A DNA stretch of 64,000 bases from Sipunculus nudus (taxonomy: Eukaryota > Annelida > Sipuncula > Golfingiida > Sipunculidae), in contig CM049313.1 of the NCBI GenBank assembly GCA_026874595.1, positions 31,802,008 through 31,866,007 on the forward strand. The letters run 5' to 3'. The number at the start of each line of letters is the position of its first letter. Positions within the stretch are counted from its first letter, which is position 1. Shown piece by piece: positions 1 through 10,872 of this stretch. The notes under the pieces were generated by a model that was given only the letters and a program-made list of their open reading frames with translations, was not told the origin of the DNA and ran no database searches. The translations under genes were made by a program, and so were the position numbers.

Positions 1-1811
1 AAGTGGTGGCTATGGCTAGTTTCCCCGATTACGTCTTAAGAGTGACCGGTTTACTCCCACTTCCAACAGTGTGTGCACCTTCGAACCTCCCAAACTGATA
101 TACATTTATGAAAACGTTTAAATCAGCGCAATACGTGGCCGGGATTTGCAGAACTTCCTAGTTCTAGATCAGAATATTTTATGGTCTTGCATGGAATGAG
201 CAGTCTTAATCAGCTGTTGCCTTAGCTGGTTTACAACTGCACGAAACAATTAAACAGGGACCTGGCCGGCCCTAAACTGGTATTAAATATATATGCAGTA
301 TGCACGACCATGTACCTACCCATGTCAGTCCGCACTTGCCTCTGGTTGCGAGTGAGTAATCTCATTCCACCTTTATTAAAGGTTATCTCTTTTTTAATGC
401 AAGTTATATGTTCGCTGTTGAAGTTCTAGCTCTATAGAAATGAGTATTAGAATTCGGGCTTAGGCTCTGACAAGTTTTTGCCTGATTCTGTGTTGAAAAA
501 CACAGAGGTCAAGATGGGTCTGACGACAATGGGTCCTTGCTTTATAATATTCCTCCGAAAATCTGCATCTGTGCGATCTCAGTTCTTCATATAACGAAGC
601 ACAGTCAAGCGCTGCTTGGATAACTGAATTCATTTCGGACACCTGGTATCCGTCAGCAATCTGTTCTAACAGTTATAAATTCATTTTTACTGTATATCGT
701 CGACTGCTATTAGCCAGCTGGTTGCGGGAAAAGCTATCCTGTCCGTCTGTCTGGACTTTCTTTGATACAGCTGGGGGGGGGGGGGGGGGGCATGGTGGCG
801 ATCTGTCATAAGCGACGTGATTAGTCTTGACGCCTCTGTTAGCTATAGAGCAATTCAGTCTTATCAGTCTAGCTCCAGCAAAAATGTATAATTAACCAGA
901 TTTTAACTGACCGTACGTAGGAAGGACATAACAGGGATAACACAATCCGTGAGCTTGGTCGATGCAAGCGTTGGCGAATACCCAACGCACTATATCTACA
1001 ACGTGTGTATTGTATGCAAAACAATTTTTAAGACACCGGTAGGAAAAACAAGCAAGCTACAAGAAGTTGCCTCAGTTTCGGGAGCAGCTTTCCCTAAATT
1101 TCTACTAGGATTTTTTTTTATTTTTCCCTACTACCAAACAAAGAAATACGAAATATTGCGGTTTTCTGTTTTGTGCTGCAACATTGCCCAGGGTTGTTTT
1201 TATTGCCAAATAAAAAAGTTCCAGGAATAATGAACCCATAGGCCGGTATATGTATACATCACAAAGCAGCATAAGTGGGACATAGTCATGTGTTATAAAA
1301 GTGTCACCTCTCATCTAACAGTTGCTATATAACTGAATTAATTGTACATAATTCTACTAACTTAATGGCATAACTGCATATAAATAGGTACAGGTTTATG
1401 CTGTGTTATAATTAACTGAGTTAAATTTAGTTTGTAGAACTTGGAACATCTTGTCAAAGAACGGCACCGCCCTGACACATCGCTTCAATAGATATATGCA
1501 GAGAATGATATCAAATGAGCATGACTCTTTAGTTGATTCAGTTTATAAAAATCAAACTTTTCATTGCACTATTTTTCCTCAGATGATTTGGGTTTATCCA
1601 TTGATAAATGAATGTTTTGCTGACACAACACAAAACTTTATTTGATTTTATCGCAAAGGCCCATGATAGCTTTTTAAAATGAAATGTCTTTCATTTAGAC
1701 AGTAGCTTCTACTACTTCTCCAGAAAATCAGTGATGACCCTGTCGTTACAAGGTGTGTTGCTATCTGGATCAAGGGGGGGGGGGGATCTGATGTGCATGA
1801 CGAAGATGTGG
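1..1811. other. Unassigned AT-rich sequence
   Basis: I see no recognisable gene here. The longest open frames are 60-93 codons, overlap on opposite strands and show no domain I know. A run of 18 G occupies 773-790 and a run of 12 G occupies 1774-1785. The stretch could be intergenic or intronic. Confidence 0.5.
773..790. repeat. Poly-G tract (G18)
   Basis: An uninterrupted run of 18 G on the plus strand. Such runs are unstable and error-prone in assemblies, and could form a G-quadruplex. No function can be assigned. Confidence 0.9.
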
Positions 1812-3297
1812 TCGGTCCTCTGGATCTCAGCTAAATCCGCTCTTTCCGTTCAGTCCTTTGGTTCTTAGCTATATATGCTCTTTCCGTTCAGTCCTTTGGA
1901 TCTAAGCTATATATGCTCTTTGTGTTCGGTCCTCTGGATCAAAGCTATATATGCTCTTTGTGTTCGGTCCTCTGGATCTAAGCTATATATGCTATTTGCG
2001 TTCGGTCCTCTTGATCTAAGCTATATATGCTCTTTGTTTTCGGTCCTCTGTATCTAAGCTATATATGCTCTTTCCGTTCAGTCCTTTAGATCTAAGCTAT
2101 ATATGCTCTTAGTGTTCGGTCCTCTGGATCTAAGCTATATATGCTATTTGCGTTCGGTCCTCTGGATCTAAGCTATATATGCTATTTGCGTTCGGTCCTC
2201 TGGATCTAAGCTGTATATGCTCTTTGTGTCGGTCCTCTGGATCTAAGCTATATATGCTCTTTCCGTTCAGTCTTTTGGATCTAAGCTATATATATATGCT
2301 GTTTGTGTTCGACCCTCTGGATCTAAGCTATATATGCTCTTTCCGTTCAGTCCTTTGGATCTAAGCTATATATGCTGTTTGTGTTCGACCCTCTTGATCT
2401 AAGCTATATATGCTCTTTGTGTTCGACCCTCTGGATCTAAGCTATATATGCTCTTTGCGTCGGCCCTCTGGATCTAAGCTATATATGCTCTTTGCGTTCG
2501 GTCCTCTGGATCTAAGCTATAAATGCTCTTTGCATTCGGCCCTCTGGATCTAAGCTATATATGCTCTTTCCGTTCAGTCCTATGGATCTAAGCTATATAT
2601 GCTGTTTGTGTTCGACCCTCTTGATCTAAGCTATATATGCTCTTTGTGTTCGACCCTCTGGATCTAAGCTATATATGCTCTTTGCGTTCGGCCCTCTAGA
2701 TCTAAACTATATACGTATACTCTTTGTGTTAGGTCCTCTAGATCTAAGCCATATATGCTGTTTGTGTTTGTCCCTCTAGATCTAAGCTATATATACACCT
2801 TGCGTTCAGTCCATTGGATCTAAGCTATATATGCTCTTTGCGTTGGGCCCTCTAGATCTAAACTATATATACTCTTTGTGTTAGGTCCTCTAGATCTAAG
2901 CCATATATGCTGTTTGTGTTTGGCCCTCTGGATCTAAGCTATATATACACCTTGCGTTCAGTCCATTTGATCTAAGCTATATATGCTCTTTGCGTTGGGC
3001 CCTCTAGATCTAAACTATATACGTATACTCTTTGTGTTAGGTCCTCTAGATCTAAGCTACATATGCTGTTTGTGTTTGGCCCTCTGGATCTAAGCTATAT
3101 ATGCTCCTTGCGTTCAGTCTATTGGATATAAGCTATATATGCTCTTTGCGTTCGGCCCTCCGGATCTAAGCTATATATGCTCTTTGCGTTCGGCGTTCTG
3201 GATCTAAGCTATATATGCTGTTTGTGTTTGGCCCTTTGGATCTAAGCTATATATGCCCTCTGTGTACGGTCCTCCCTTTTGTAAGCTACATATACTC
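1812..3297. repeat. 38-bp minisatellite, about 39 copies
   Basis: The unit contains GGATCTAAGCTATATATGCT followed by CTTTGCGTTCGG and TCCTCT, 38 bp in all. Variants are mostly point changes (CTCT/CTGT, TTCGG/TTCAG, GGCC/GGTC). A multi-unit variant carrying CTAAACTATATA and TGTTAGGTCC recurs near 2702, 2859 and 3011, so blocks of about four units were duplicated. Because 38 is not a multiple of three, frames through the array cycle through three peptide phases and break. The open frames at 1875-2057 and 2179-2364 are therefore repeat by-products. Confidence 0.95.
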
Positions 3298-4830
3298 ATT
3301 CGCATGTTAAACTATGGGGTACCATATGCACGGAATGCGGATACGGTTTGAAAATGAGTACAGACTATACAGAAATAGAGTTAGATTCCATGTGTGCGTA
3401 TCCACTTCGTTTCCGGCAAAACGAATGTTTACATGTTGGATTAAGGCCTGGAATCCTAGATCTATAAGGACGCAAACCCAAACGCGTTCCCTGCTTAAGG
3501 AATCTTAGCTTGAGGTTTCATAAACATACATTATAGGTGTCATTATGCAATCACTTTCTAATGACAGATGTCTCATTTTTCTTGATTAAATGGTCACAAT
3601 GTGAAATGTAGTTGGTTCTAAATATTTTTTGCAATTTCCTTTTAACATGGAGTAATTAAATTTAAATATTTGTAAAGATATCTTGTTATAGACTGATAAA
3701 AATCATGCATTTTTACGTTTATTCAGTGCCAATTAAAATTAAATCTTCATTTTGAAAGATTCATGTTATAAATTGTGCTCTCTCTCAGCCAATTTTCGTC
3801 AATTATAATCAAAGTGATTCTTGAATATTTTCTCTCTAAATGTTATCTATAATGAACCATGTAGATTACACAGGTATTTGAAATGAAAGGAGACATGTCT
3901 AAAATGCCATAATCACTGAAAAATATTTACAACTGGGTAAGAACAAATTAAGTTCTTCATTCAAACTGTCACGCATAGCTGGCTGAATTAATGCACGCTA
4001 AGAGGAACAGTACGTATTCTTGGTGTTACACTTATTTCTCCAGCAATCAAAACATTGATCCTAATTTTTGACAAAATGTCATCTCGGCATAATAAATAAT
4101 GAGGGATATAAACATTAATGTTCATTGTAAGATTCAATAGTTGGCTTTAATTCAACTGGAAGGCTGCCCATCTTATGTAGTACAAAGGCTGACCACTAGA
4201 GGGGACTCTTGTAAAGCTATCTGGGCTTTGAAATTACACGAGTTTCAGAGAAAAATAAGATTTTTACTTTCATGTTGACAGTTTGTGGTGAGTTTCTGTT
4301 TTTCTAATGAACTTTTTTTTTACATTCATGATTGTTAAAATCTTCGCTTACATCACATATTCATTGACTTCTAAACCTCCAGGTTTAGGTAAGTGGCGGG
4401 AAGGTATCGAGGTATCGAGTTATAACACTTTTGATACTACATGGCGCAACTGTTAAATCAGCCAACATGCAGCATAAAAAAAAAACAATGCGCTTTATAT
4501 ATATCGAAGTCGAAAGGCTTGTAATAAAACTTCCACTTCCCCAAGACGTTTGAACATGTTCCGTTTAGCCTATTTTATTGTCATTATATTTTATATAAAC
4601 ACAGACATTGTCATATTTCCATAGAATTTCTTAGAAAGTCTGAGGTAAATGTTTGTTCTTTTTTTCATATATTTATTATATTTTTTTTTTTACTCTAAAG
4701 ATATAAAAGTCCTCTTTTATAAATAAACGATGTATGCCAGTGCGAACACACCTAACACTCTAAAAAGAGAAAAATGATGGGATTCAGTAACTTTCAATAT
4801 TATAAAATCCAGATGTTGGGTCTTAGATTT
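3298..4830. other. Unassigned AT-rich spacer
   Basis: Low-complexity, AT-rich sequence between two minisatellites. It holds no gene or repeat I can name. A 64-codon frame at 3314-3508 has no recognisable feature. Confidence 0.5.
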
Positions 4831-5507
4831 CTTTATATTTTTATGAAATCGTGTTTACACTGTGACGCTATTGTTGTCCTTATATATTTATGATATAGTA
4901 TTTACTGTGAGGTTGTGGTTGTCTTTATAAATTTATGATTTAGTATTAACTGTGACGCTGTAGCAGTCTTTATAAATTGATGATATAGTATTTAAACTGT
5001 GACGCTGTAGTTGTCTTTTATAAATTGATGATATAGTATTTACTGTGACGCTGTAGTTGTCCTTATAAATTGATGATAAAGTATTTACTGTGACGCTGTA
5101 GTTGTCTTTAAAAATTGATGTTATAGTATTTAAACTGTGACGCTGTAGTTGTCTTTATAAATTGATGATATAGTATTTTCTGTGACGCTGTTGCTGTCCT
5201 TATAAATTGATGATATAGTATTTGCTGTGACGCTGTAGTTGTCCTTATAAATTGATGATATAGTATTTACTGTGACGCTGAAGCTGTCCTTATAAATTGA
5301 TGATATAGTATTTTCTGTGACGCTGTTGCTGTCCTTATAAATTGATGATATAGTATTTGCTGTGATGCTGTAGCTGTCTTTATAAATTGATGATATAGTA
5401 TTTACTGTGACGCTGAAGCTGTCCTTATAAATTGATGATATAGTATTTTCTGTGACGCTGTAGTTGTCCTTATAAATTGATGATATAGTATTTTTACTGT
5501 GACGGTG
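4831..5507. repeat. 45-bp minisatellite, about 15 copies
   Basis: The unit contains TGTGACGCTGTAGTTGTC, then TTATAAATTGATGATATAG, then TATTTAC, 45 bp in all. The first copies (4831-5130) are more diverged and some carry one-base indels; those from 5130 on are uniform. Read on the minus strand the unit gives a 15-residue repeat (NTISSIYKDSYSVTA-like), which produces the 126-codon frame at 5130-5510. Nothing beside the periodicity suggests it is translated. Confidence 0.93.
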
Positions 5508-6479
5508 CACGTATATGGTGCCGGGACCTGATGCATTGTTTTATCATTTGGTCATATGGACATGTGAATTTGCTGAAAATAAGAATATGCGTAGTTCGCC
5601 TTACATATCTGTATAGAGTGCAGGTTATGCTAGTGTCCCAGCTGACAAATAAAATGGAGAGTAAGGAACAGTAAGTGAACCTTAAGTAATGGTTTTGGCT
5701 AAGCTGACCGGTCCGCCCCGGGCGGCAGGTACTGGGGGCGGCATTTCGTTGAATTCGTTTAATGAATTAGCATCATCCTCTTTTACTGATTGGTTAATGT
5801 TTTCAAGTGTGGTTGTTTTTTTGGCTGTGTTTCCCGAATTTTTTACAAAATCCCATCTAAAAAAACTAAGGACTCTCTACCCCAAAAGAGACCTTAATAT
5901 AACTGGCTCCAATGTCAATTATTTCAGGAATTCATAACAAGCCAACGGAACCCATCGAATGATTGGCGAACGGTCTCTGATTGTTATTATGGGGTATTCG
6001 AGAAGCAAGACAAGTCTGTTATTATTTTTTTAGATCAGCGGTCTCGAGGATCCGACCAGCCTATAAAGTCATGTATGTCAGGGTCGTATGTGATTACCAA
6101 AAATCCCTATATAAGTTGCACTAACCAGGAAGGAATCCTGCAAGAATACCAATGCCCCGGCATGATATGAGGGAGTAGCCCTCTTACATATTTTTTTTAT
6201 TGGAACAGATATAGGCAAAATACGAATTCTGGACCACTTTCCTTGTAATGTATAAAGAATTCACACACATAATGTCCTGATATTCAAAAAGCCTGAAACC
6301 ATGCACCTAAAATTACTTTTCCTTTAAAGTATTTCTGCATGTCTGTATACTGTTATGTACCATTGTAGCATGATCCACTACGTACAGACAATTTTTGTTA
6401 ATTTTTCCAAAAATGTCGACTTAGTACAATAGTATGCCATCTAAACTGATTTAATTAACTGAACTTGGGTATCTGCATT
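5508..6479. other. Unassigned sequence
   Basis: Contains an 82-codon plus-strand frame at 5689-5937 with a GC-rich start and a hydrophobic middle. It matches no family I recognise and has no supporting neighbour, so I do not call it a gene. The rest is AT-rich spacer. Confidence 0.4.
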
Positions 6480-7643
6480 AATTTAGATTTTATAAAGAAA
6501 AAGATTAAAAACCTTTAAAAATCTTCTTCACTGAAACTGTCCAGCCAAATTATCCAATATTTCACAGAAATATTCCATAGATCAATCTCTTTCAAATATG
6601 TTCGAATGGTTTCAGTTCGGTGATTTTTGACCGAGTTACATTAAGTTGAACTTTGTCATTTGCATGCTAAAAAATCTCATAAACGGCTGGAGCTATCATC
6701 ATCAAATTTTATGTTAATGTTGGTCACCTGAGTCACATCTGGAATTGAGGTATTGGTGGCGCCATCTGCATTGGTCTTTTTGTATGGGGTTCAACGGGGC
6801 CCGAAGCATACAGAGGGCTACAAAAAAATCTTCTTCTCTGAAAGCGTAAAGCCAAATTGTTTAATATTACACAGAAATGCTCCTAGGGTAGTGCTTTCTT
6901 AAGTTTGTTCAAATGGTCTCTGTTCAATGACTTTTGGCCGAGATATTAGATGCTGAATATAGTCAAATGCCATAACAGCTCATTTCTGCTCAGTGGCTAC
7001 AAAGATCTTCTTCTCGAAAACCACTAGGTCAAATTCTTTAATCTCACACATGAATGATCCTTAGATGTTGATAATTCAAATTTGTTCAAATGGTTTTGTT
7101 TCAGTGATTTTCCTCGATTTTATACAGGAAAAGTTAAAAATATATAAAAATCTTTTTCTCCGGAACTTTCCAGCCAAATTGTCCAATATTTCACAGAAAT
7201 GATCCCTAGAACAATCACTCGCAAATTTGTTTGAATGGCTTCAGTTCGGTGATTTTTGGCCTAGTTACAGGAGGTTTAACTTAGTCATCTGTGCAAAAAA
7301 GCATCACCAAATTTTATGCCAATGTTTGTCACACGAGTCATATCTGAAATTGAGGTGTTGGTGGCGCCAACTACATTGATCTGTTTTTTTTTTTTGCAAG
7401 CAAAAATGTAAGTTTAGACTCTTCTAGCTTATACACTGTTTTTTTAAGAAACTGTTAAGCTAATTGGTTTAAACTTTACAAGAATTGTTCAATGGTATTG
7501 TTCTGTCAGTTTTATAAGAATAGAATGGGTAAATGCAGCTTTAAAAAGCAGTGTAGCCAATTGAAAAAGGCTTTCAGTGTTTGAAAACAGATTTGGCAGC
7601 ATGGCAACTTTCAACATGTCAAGACAAGAGGTCAGTCACTGCA
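6480..7643 (+). repeat. Dispersed repeat family B, degenerate iterated modules
   Basis: Two to three diverged copies of one module lie in tandem. Landmarks in order are AAACCTTTAAAAATCTTCTTC, a run near CAGCCAAATTGTCCAATAT, TTTCACAGAAAT, GTGATTTTTGGCC, GGAGCTATCATCA and GGTGGCGCCA with CATTG. The palindromic landmark falls at 6755-6766 and 7360-7371. The same modules return at 25780-28300. The copies contain many stops and indels and code for nothing visible. The hAT-like element at 7652 is inserted at the 3' edge of this block. Confidence 0.75.
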
Positions 7644-8009
7644 CTTAGGTGCAGAGTTGGGTCCAAAAGTAATTGTATTTGAAGTAATTGTAATTACAAT
7701 TACTTTTTCAAGTAATTGTAATTGTAATTGATTACATTTTCTAATCATTAAAAGTAATTGTAATTGTAATGGATTACTTTTGAAAAGTAATAGTTTGAAC
7801 AATTAATTTTCAATTACTTTTAGGTAAATTTGTCTCGTATGAATAATTCTATCAAACTCTTAAATTTGATAAGCATACTTAGCTATTAACCAATTTTCCA
7901 TGGTTGTTCCTCATATACTTCAATGCTATCCCAATAAGCCATCTGAGCTATAGTGATGGTCCTTAAAGCTCAAATGAAACGATTTGGCAAAAAATACTGC
8001 TGAAGTGGC

Positions 8010-8925
8010 CAGACATGGGGTAATAGTAATAAGTAATAGTAATAGTAATAGACTATAACAGCTTTTCCATGTCATAGTAATAATAGTAATAGACTCAAAA
8101 ATTTGAGCTGTAATAGTAATAGAAACAGAAGGGAGAGTAATAGAGTAATACATATTACTTTCTGTTACTTCCTGTGTCCCCCTTGATCATGAAGCATTTC
8201 AGCAAATAATGCTGAACAGACTGAGTTCTTGTCCAGTGACTGCCCACGTGGTGCCTATTGTTAAGGCAAACATGGGCCAGCTGCCACATTGCTGGTGACC
8301 ACTGGTGCTAATTGCATAAGAATACTGGACAGCAGACACAGCCAAATAAGTTATCCGGCACAATCTGACCTTTGATTACTAAACCATGGATAAACAGAGG
8401 CATATTTGATGTTAAGAGACAGATAAATAGTGTATTATTATTGTGACATGTACATCTTATCTCACATCCATCATTCCATATGCATATTCTGAAATGTACC
8501 TAGATGTGTTTTCACCAGTCAGTTTGCATTTAAATAATACAGATTGCAGTAACACGCATTCAAGAAAAATATAATATGGAACCAGATATAGTTCAAACCC
8601 AAAATGTTCATGATAAGCTTATGGTGTTTTCACTACCTTTAAAGTAATGAAACCTACAATTCTATAAACTCAAACCAGTACTACAATCACTTGGTTTAAG
8701 TCATACTATTATCATGTATTCAAGAGTTCGTACAATTATCTTATAATTTTTACTTGAAACACTCTAATAACGATCATTGAGCTCTAAAAATATAAAGTTT
8801 AAGTAATAGTAATAGAAATAGTAATAGATACTCCAGTAGTAGTAATAGTAATAGAAGATAAAATGTGGTAATAGTAATATCAGAAATTGAAAGTAATAGA
8901 AAAATTGTAATAGACCCCATGTCTG
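8010..8925. mobile_element. Nested TIR element with AGTAAT repeats
   Basis: The left end CAGACATGGGGT at 8010 is mirrored by ACCCCATGTCTG ending at 8925. Subterminal (AGTAAT)n-like runs lie just inside both ends (about 8020-8160 and 8800-8910). The start CAGA and the G-rich TIR resemble the outer element, suggesting a related hAT-like family. The flanking 8-mers (GAAGTGGC and GTAGGTCC) match at only four positions, so a TSD is not demonstrated. No transposase is visible. Confidence 0.6.
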
Positions 8926-9045
8926 GTAGGTCCAACAGTTCCAAAACGTGCCCTGTTAAGGGCCGGCCGGCCGGCTGTACGACGGACAGAGGACTATGAC
9001 TATTTCTCAGATGACTTATAGTCTGCTGATCTAAAAATGTTAAGA
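8926..9045 (-). repeat. Family A repeat fragment, 5' hairpin end
   Basis: Read on the minus strand this carries the family A signature: GATCAG, GACT, AGTC and CTGAG arranged as a hairpin, a GTCCGTCGT stretch, a CCGGCCGGCCGG run, then TTAACAGGGCAC and GTTGGACCT. It matches the starts of the copies at 33390 and 49189. It abuts the right end of the nested TIR element exactly. Confidence 0.65.
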
Positions 9046-9440
9046 GCTCAAACCAATCCCTAACCCAGGTGCTGTTCTTGCATGAGGTAAATGGTCCTAA
9101 AACACGAAAGTAATTGCAAAAGTAATTGCGATTACTTTTAAAAGTAATTGTATTTGTAATCGATTATTTTTCTGAAAACAGTAATTGTAATTGTAATCGA
9201 TTACTTTTAAAAGTAATTGTATTTGTAATTGATTACTTTAAAAGTATTTGGACCCAAGTCTGCCTAGGTTGCCAACCGGCCAAGTTTCAGTATGTAAGAG
9301 CCAGTGGTAAGTCTCAATCTGTACGATTCAGTGGTGCAGTTACATGTGGAACATTAGGTACCCTTGACCTGGGGGAAAGCTGAGCCTCCTTTGCCAGGAT
9401 GCATGAGTAGGCGTGACTCTATACCAAGGCTAAAAGAGGA

Positions 9441-9540
9441 TCTTGTTCTTAGATTTTATAGGGAAAAAGCAAAAAAAAAAAAAACATTTTAAAATTTTCT
9501 TCTCCGAAACCATGCTGCCAAATTGTCCGTTCATCTGTCC
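9441..9540 (+). repeat. Family B repeat fragment
   Basis: Contains CTTAGATTTTATAGGGAAAA, an A-rich tract and TCTTCTCCGAAACC, then GCCAAATTGTCC. This is the same order as the module at 25785-25860. It is truncated on both sides. Confidence 0.6.
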
Positions 9541-10844
9541 CAATATCCCTCCCTGACAAAAAGAACATCGGGAATATCCTGACTGATACATCCTTGTTTT
9601 AAAATGTCCTGGTCCGAAAGTGCCTTGCTTGGTGTAACACCAACACATAGCACTTCAAGATATATTCCTGCTGTCATATGACATATGTCGATAATAAGAG
9701 GTGGATTTCTAGAAGTGGCTATAAGCATTTACATGCGTACAGAATTTAAAAACACGTGTCACCATATAAAGTCTTGTCTTGTTGAGATTAAAGCAAATCA
9801 TAAACCGTATGTACATGAACAATTTAGTTGTCGGACAATGGGTTTTTATTCTGGTAACGGATGATTCCTCTATGTGCACTTCGTAGTGAATATATACTTC
9901 TTTAACGTCACAGCGACATCTTGATTTACATTAGCATAGAGGTAACTTTTTTATGTATGGCGAAAAATTCCCTGTCAGTGAATTAATTTATAATTGTATT
10001 GTTATAAATAACAATAAATAGCAAAGATATTTTTTAATATAGTTTTCCAGCTTTATATTTTATAGCGGGGCATGGGTGCAATTATTATGGGAACGGGGGG
10101 AGAGAGGGTGACCGAACCCTTTTTTAACCAGGATGGACATACCATGTTATGTCCCCCCACACTTTGTGCTAATTAGAGAGTGAGATATTGTCATTAAATA
10201 AAGGTAAAGGTATGGGTTTATAGTCTGCTATTACCGACGATGTCAGTCTCATCTGACTTTAACAGTTTGCCATCCTGACCGTTCGGGCTTGTTCATTCTT
10301 GTAGCTTTTCTCATCTCTCTGGAGAGCATACAACTCAAGCAGCCATATCAGGCGCTAGAAAGTTATTTTATCTACATTTGCTTGCCACCCTTGCCCAGTA
10401 CCCATTCACTCTTGGGTCGAGAAAGCGCACCCTTGTGGCAGTGCTTTTGTCTTAGAGTCTTAGCGTGGACAGGCTCTTACTGCAGTTAGTAAAAAATTAA
10501 CAATTGTGTCATAGTGTCCTAAATTTCATCAGATATGAAGGAAATGCATTGTTTTAGAAATTAATAAATAGCAAAATGACTGATAATATGGTAGGATTCC
10601 CAAGATTCTACGAAACTGTGGTACTCGGCCATTTAAACGCTCAGCTAAAAAAAATCATGCAGGATTTATAGATTGGAGTTTTTAAGGAAAGCATTTTTAA
10701 CTTCTTGTTGGTCTCTTAAGCGAAAGTATTCCCTGTTATTTTATTCTGAAATTATTCGGTATATCAAAAGTTGATTAACAATTTCAAAACTTCCTACACC
10801 GAAGTAGGGGGACACTCCTCCCACGCACAACCCCCTCACCCGGT
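9541..10844. other. Unassigned sequence
   Basis: No gene recognised. Short overlapping frames (for example 66 codons at 10289-10489) show no domain. Composition is AT-rich with a G-rich patch near 10085-10110. Confidence 0.45.
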
Positions 10845-10872
10845 CCCCCCCCCCCCCCCCACACACACACAC
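10845..10872. repeat. Poly-C and (AC)n tract
   Basis: A run of 16 C is followed directly by (AC)6. This is a simple compound microsatellite. Confidence 0.9.

Larger units (their letters stand above)
7652..9262. mobile_element. hAT-like non-autonomous DNA transposon
   Basis: The ends are inverted copies. The left end starts CAGAGTTGGGTCCAAA; the right end, read on the opposite strand, starts CAGACTTGGGTCCAAA. Behind each end lies a long subterminal zone of AGTAATTGTAATT / AATTACAATTACTT repeats. The flanking 8-mers are CTTAGGTG (7644-7651) and CCTAGGTT (9263-9270), matching at 6 of 8 positions. An 8-bp TSD and a CAG start are typical of hAT elements. No transposase frame is present. The interior contains a second TIR element (8010-8925) and a reversed family A fragment (8926-9045), so the element grew by nesting. 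Confidence 0.72.

Noticed and set aside
5689-5937. An 82-codon frame with a GC-rich start
   Set aside because: No family match, no conserved neighbour and short length; indistinguishable from chance.
8002-8933. An 8-bp target duplication for the nested CAGACATGGGG element
   Set aside because: The flanking 8-mers GAAGTGGC and GTAGGTCC agree at only four positions, so it is not demonstrated.
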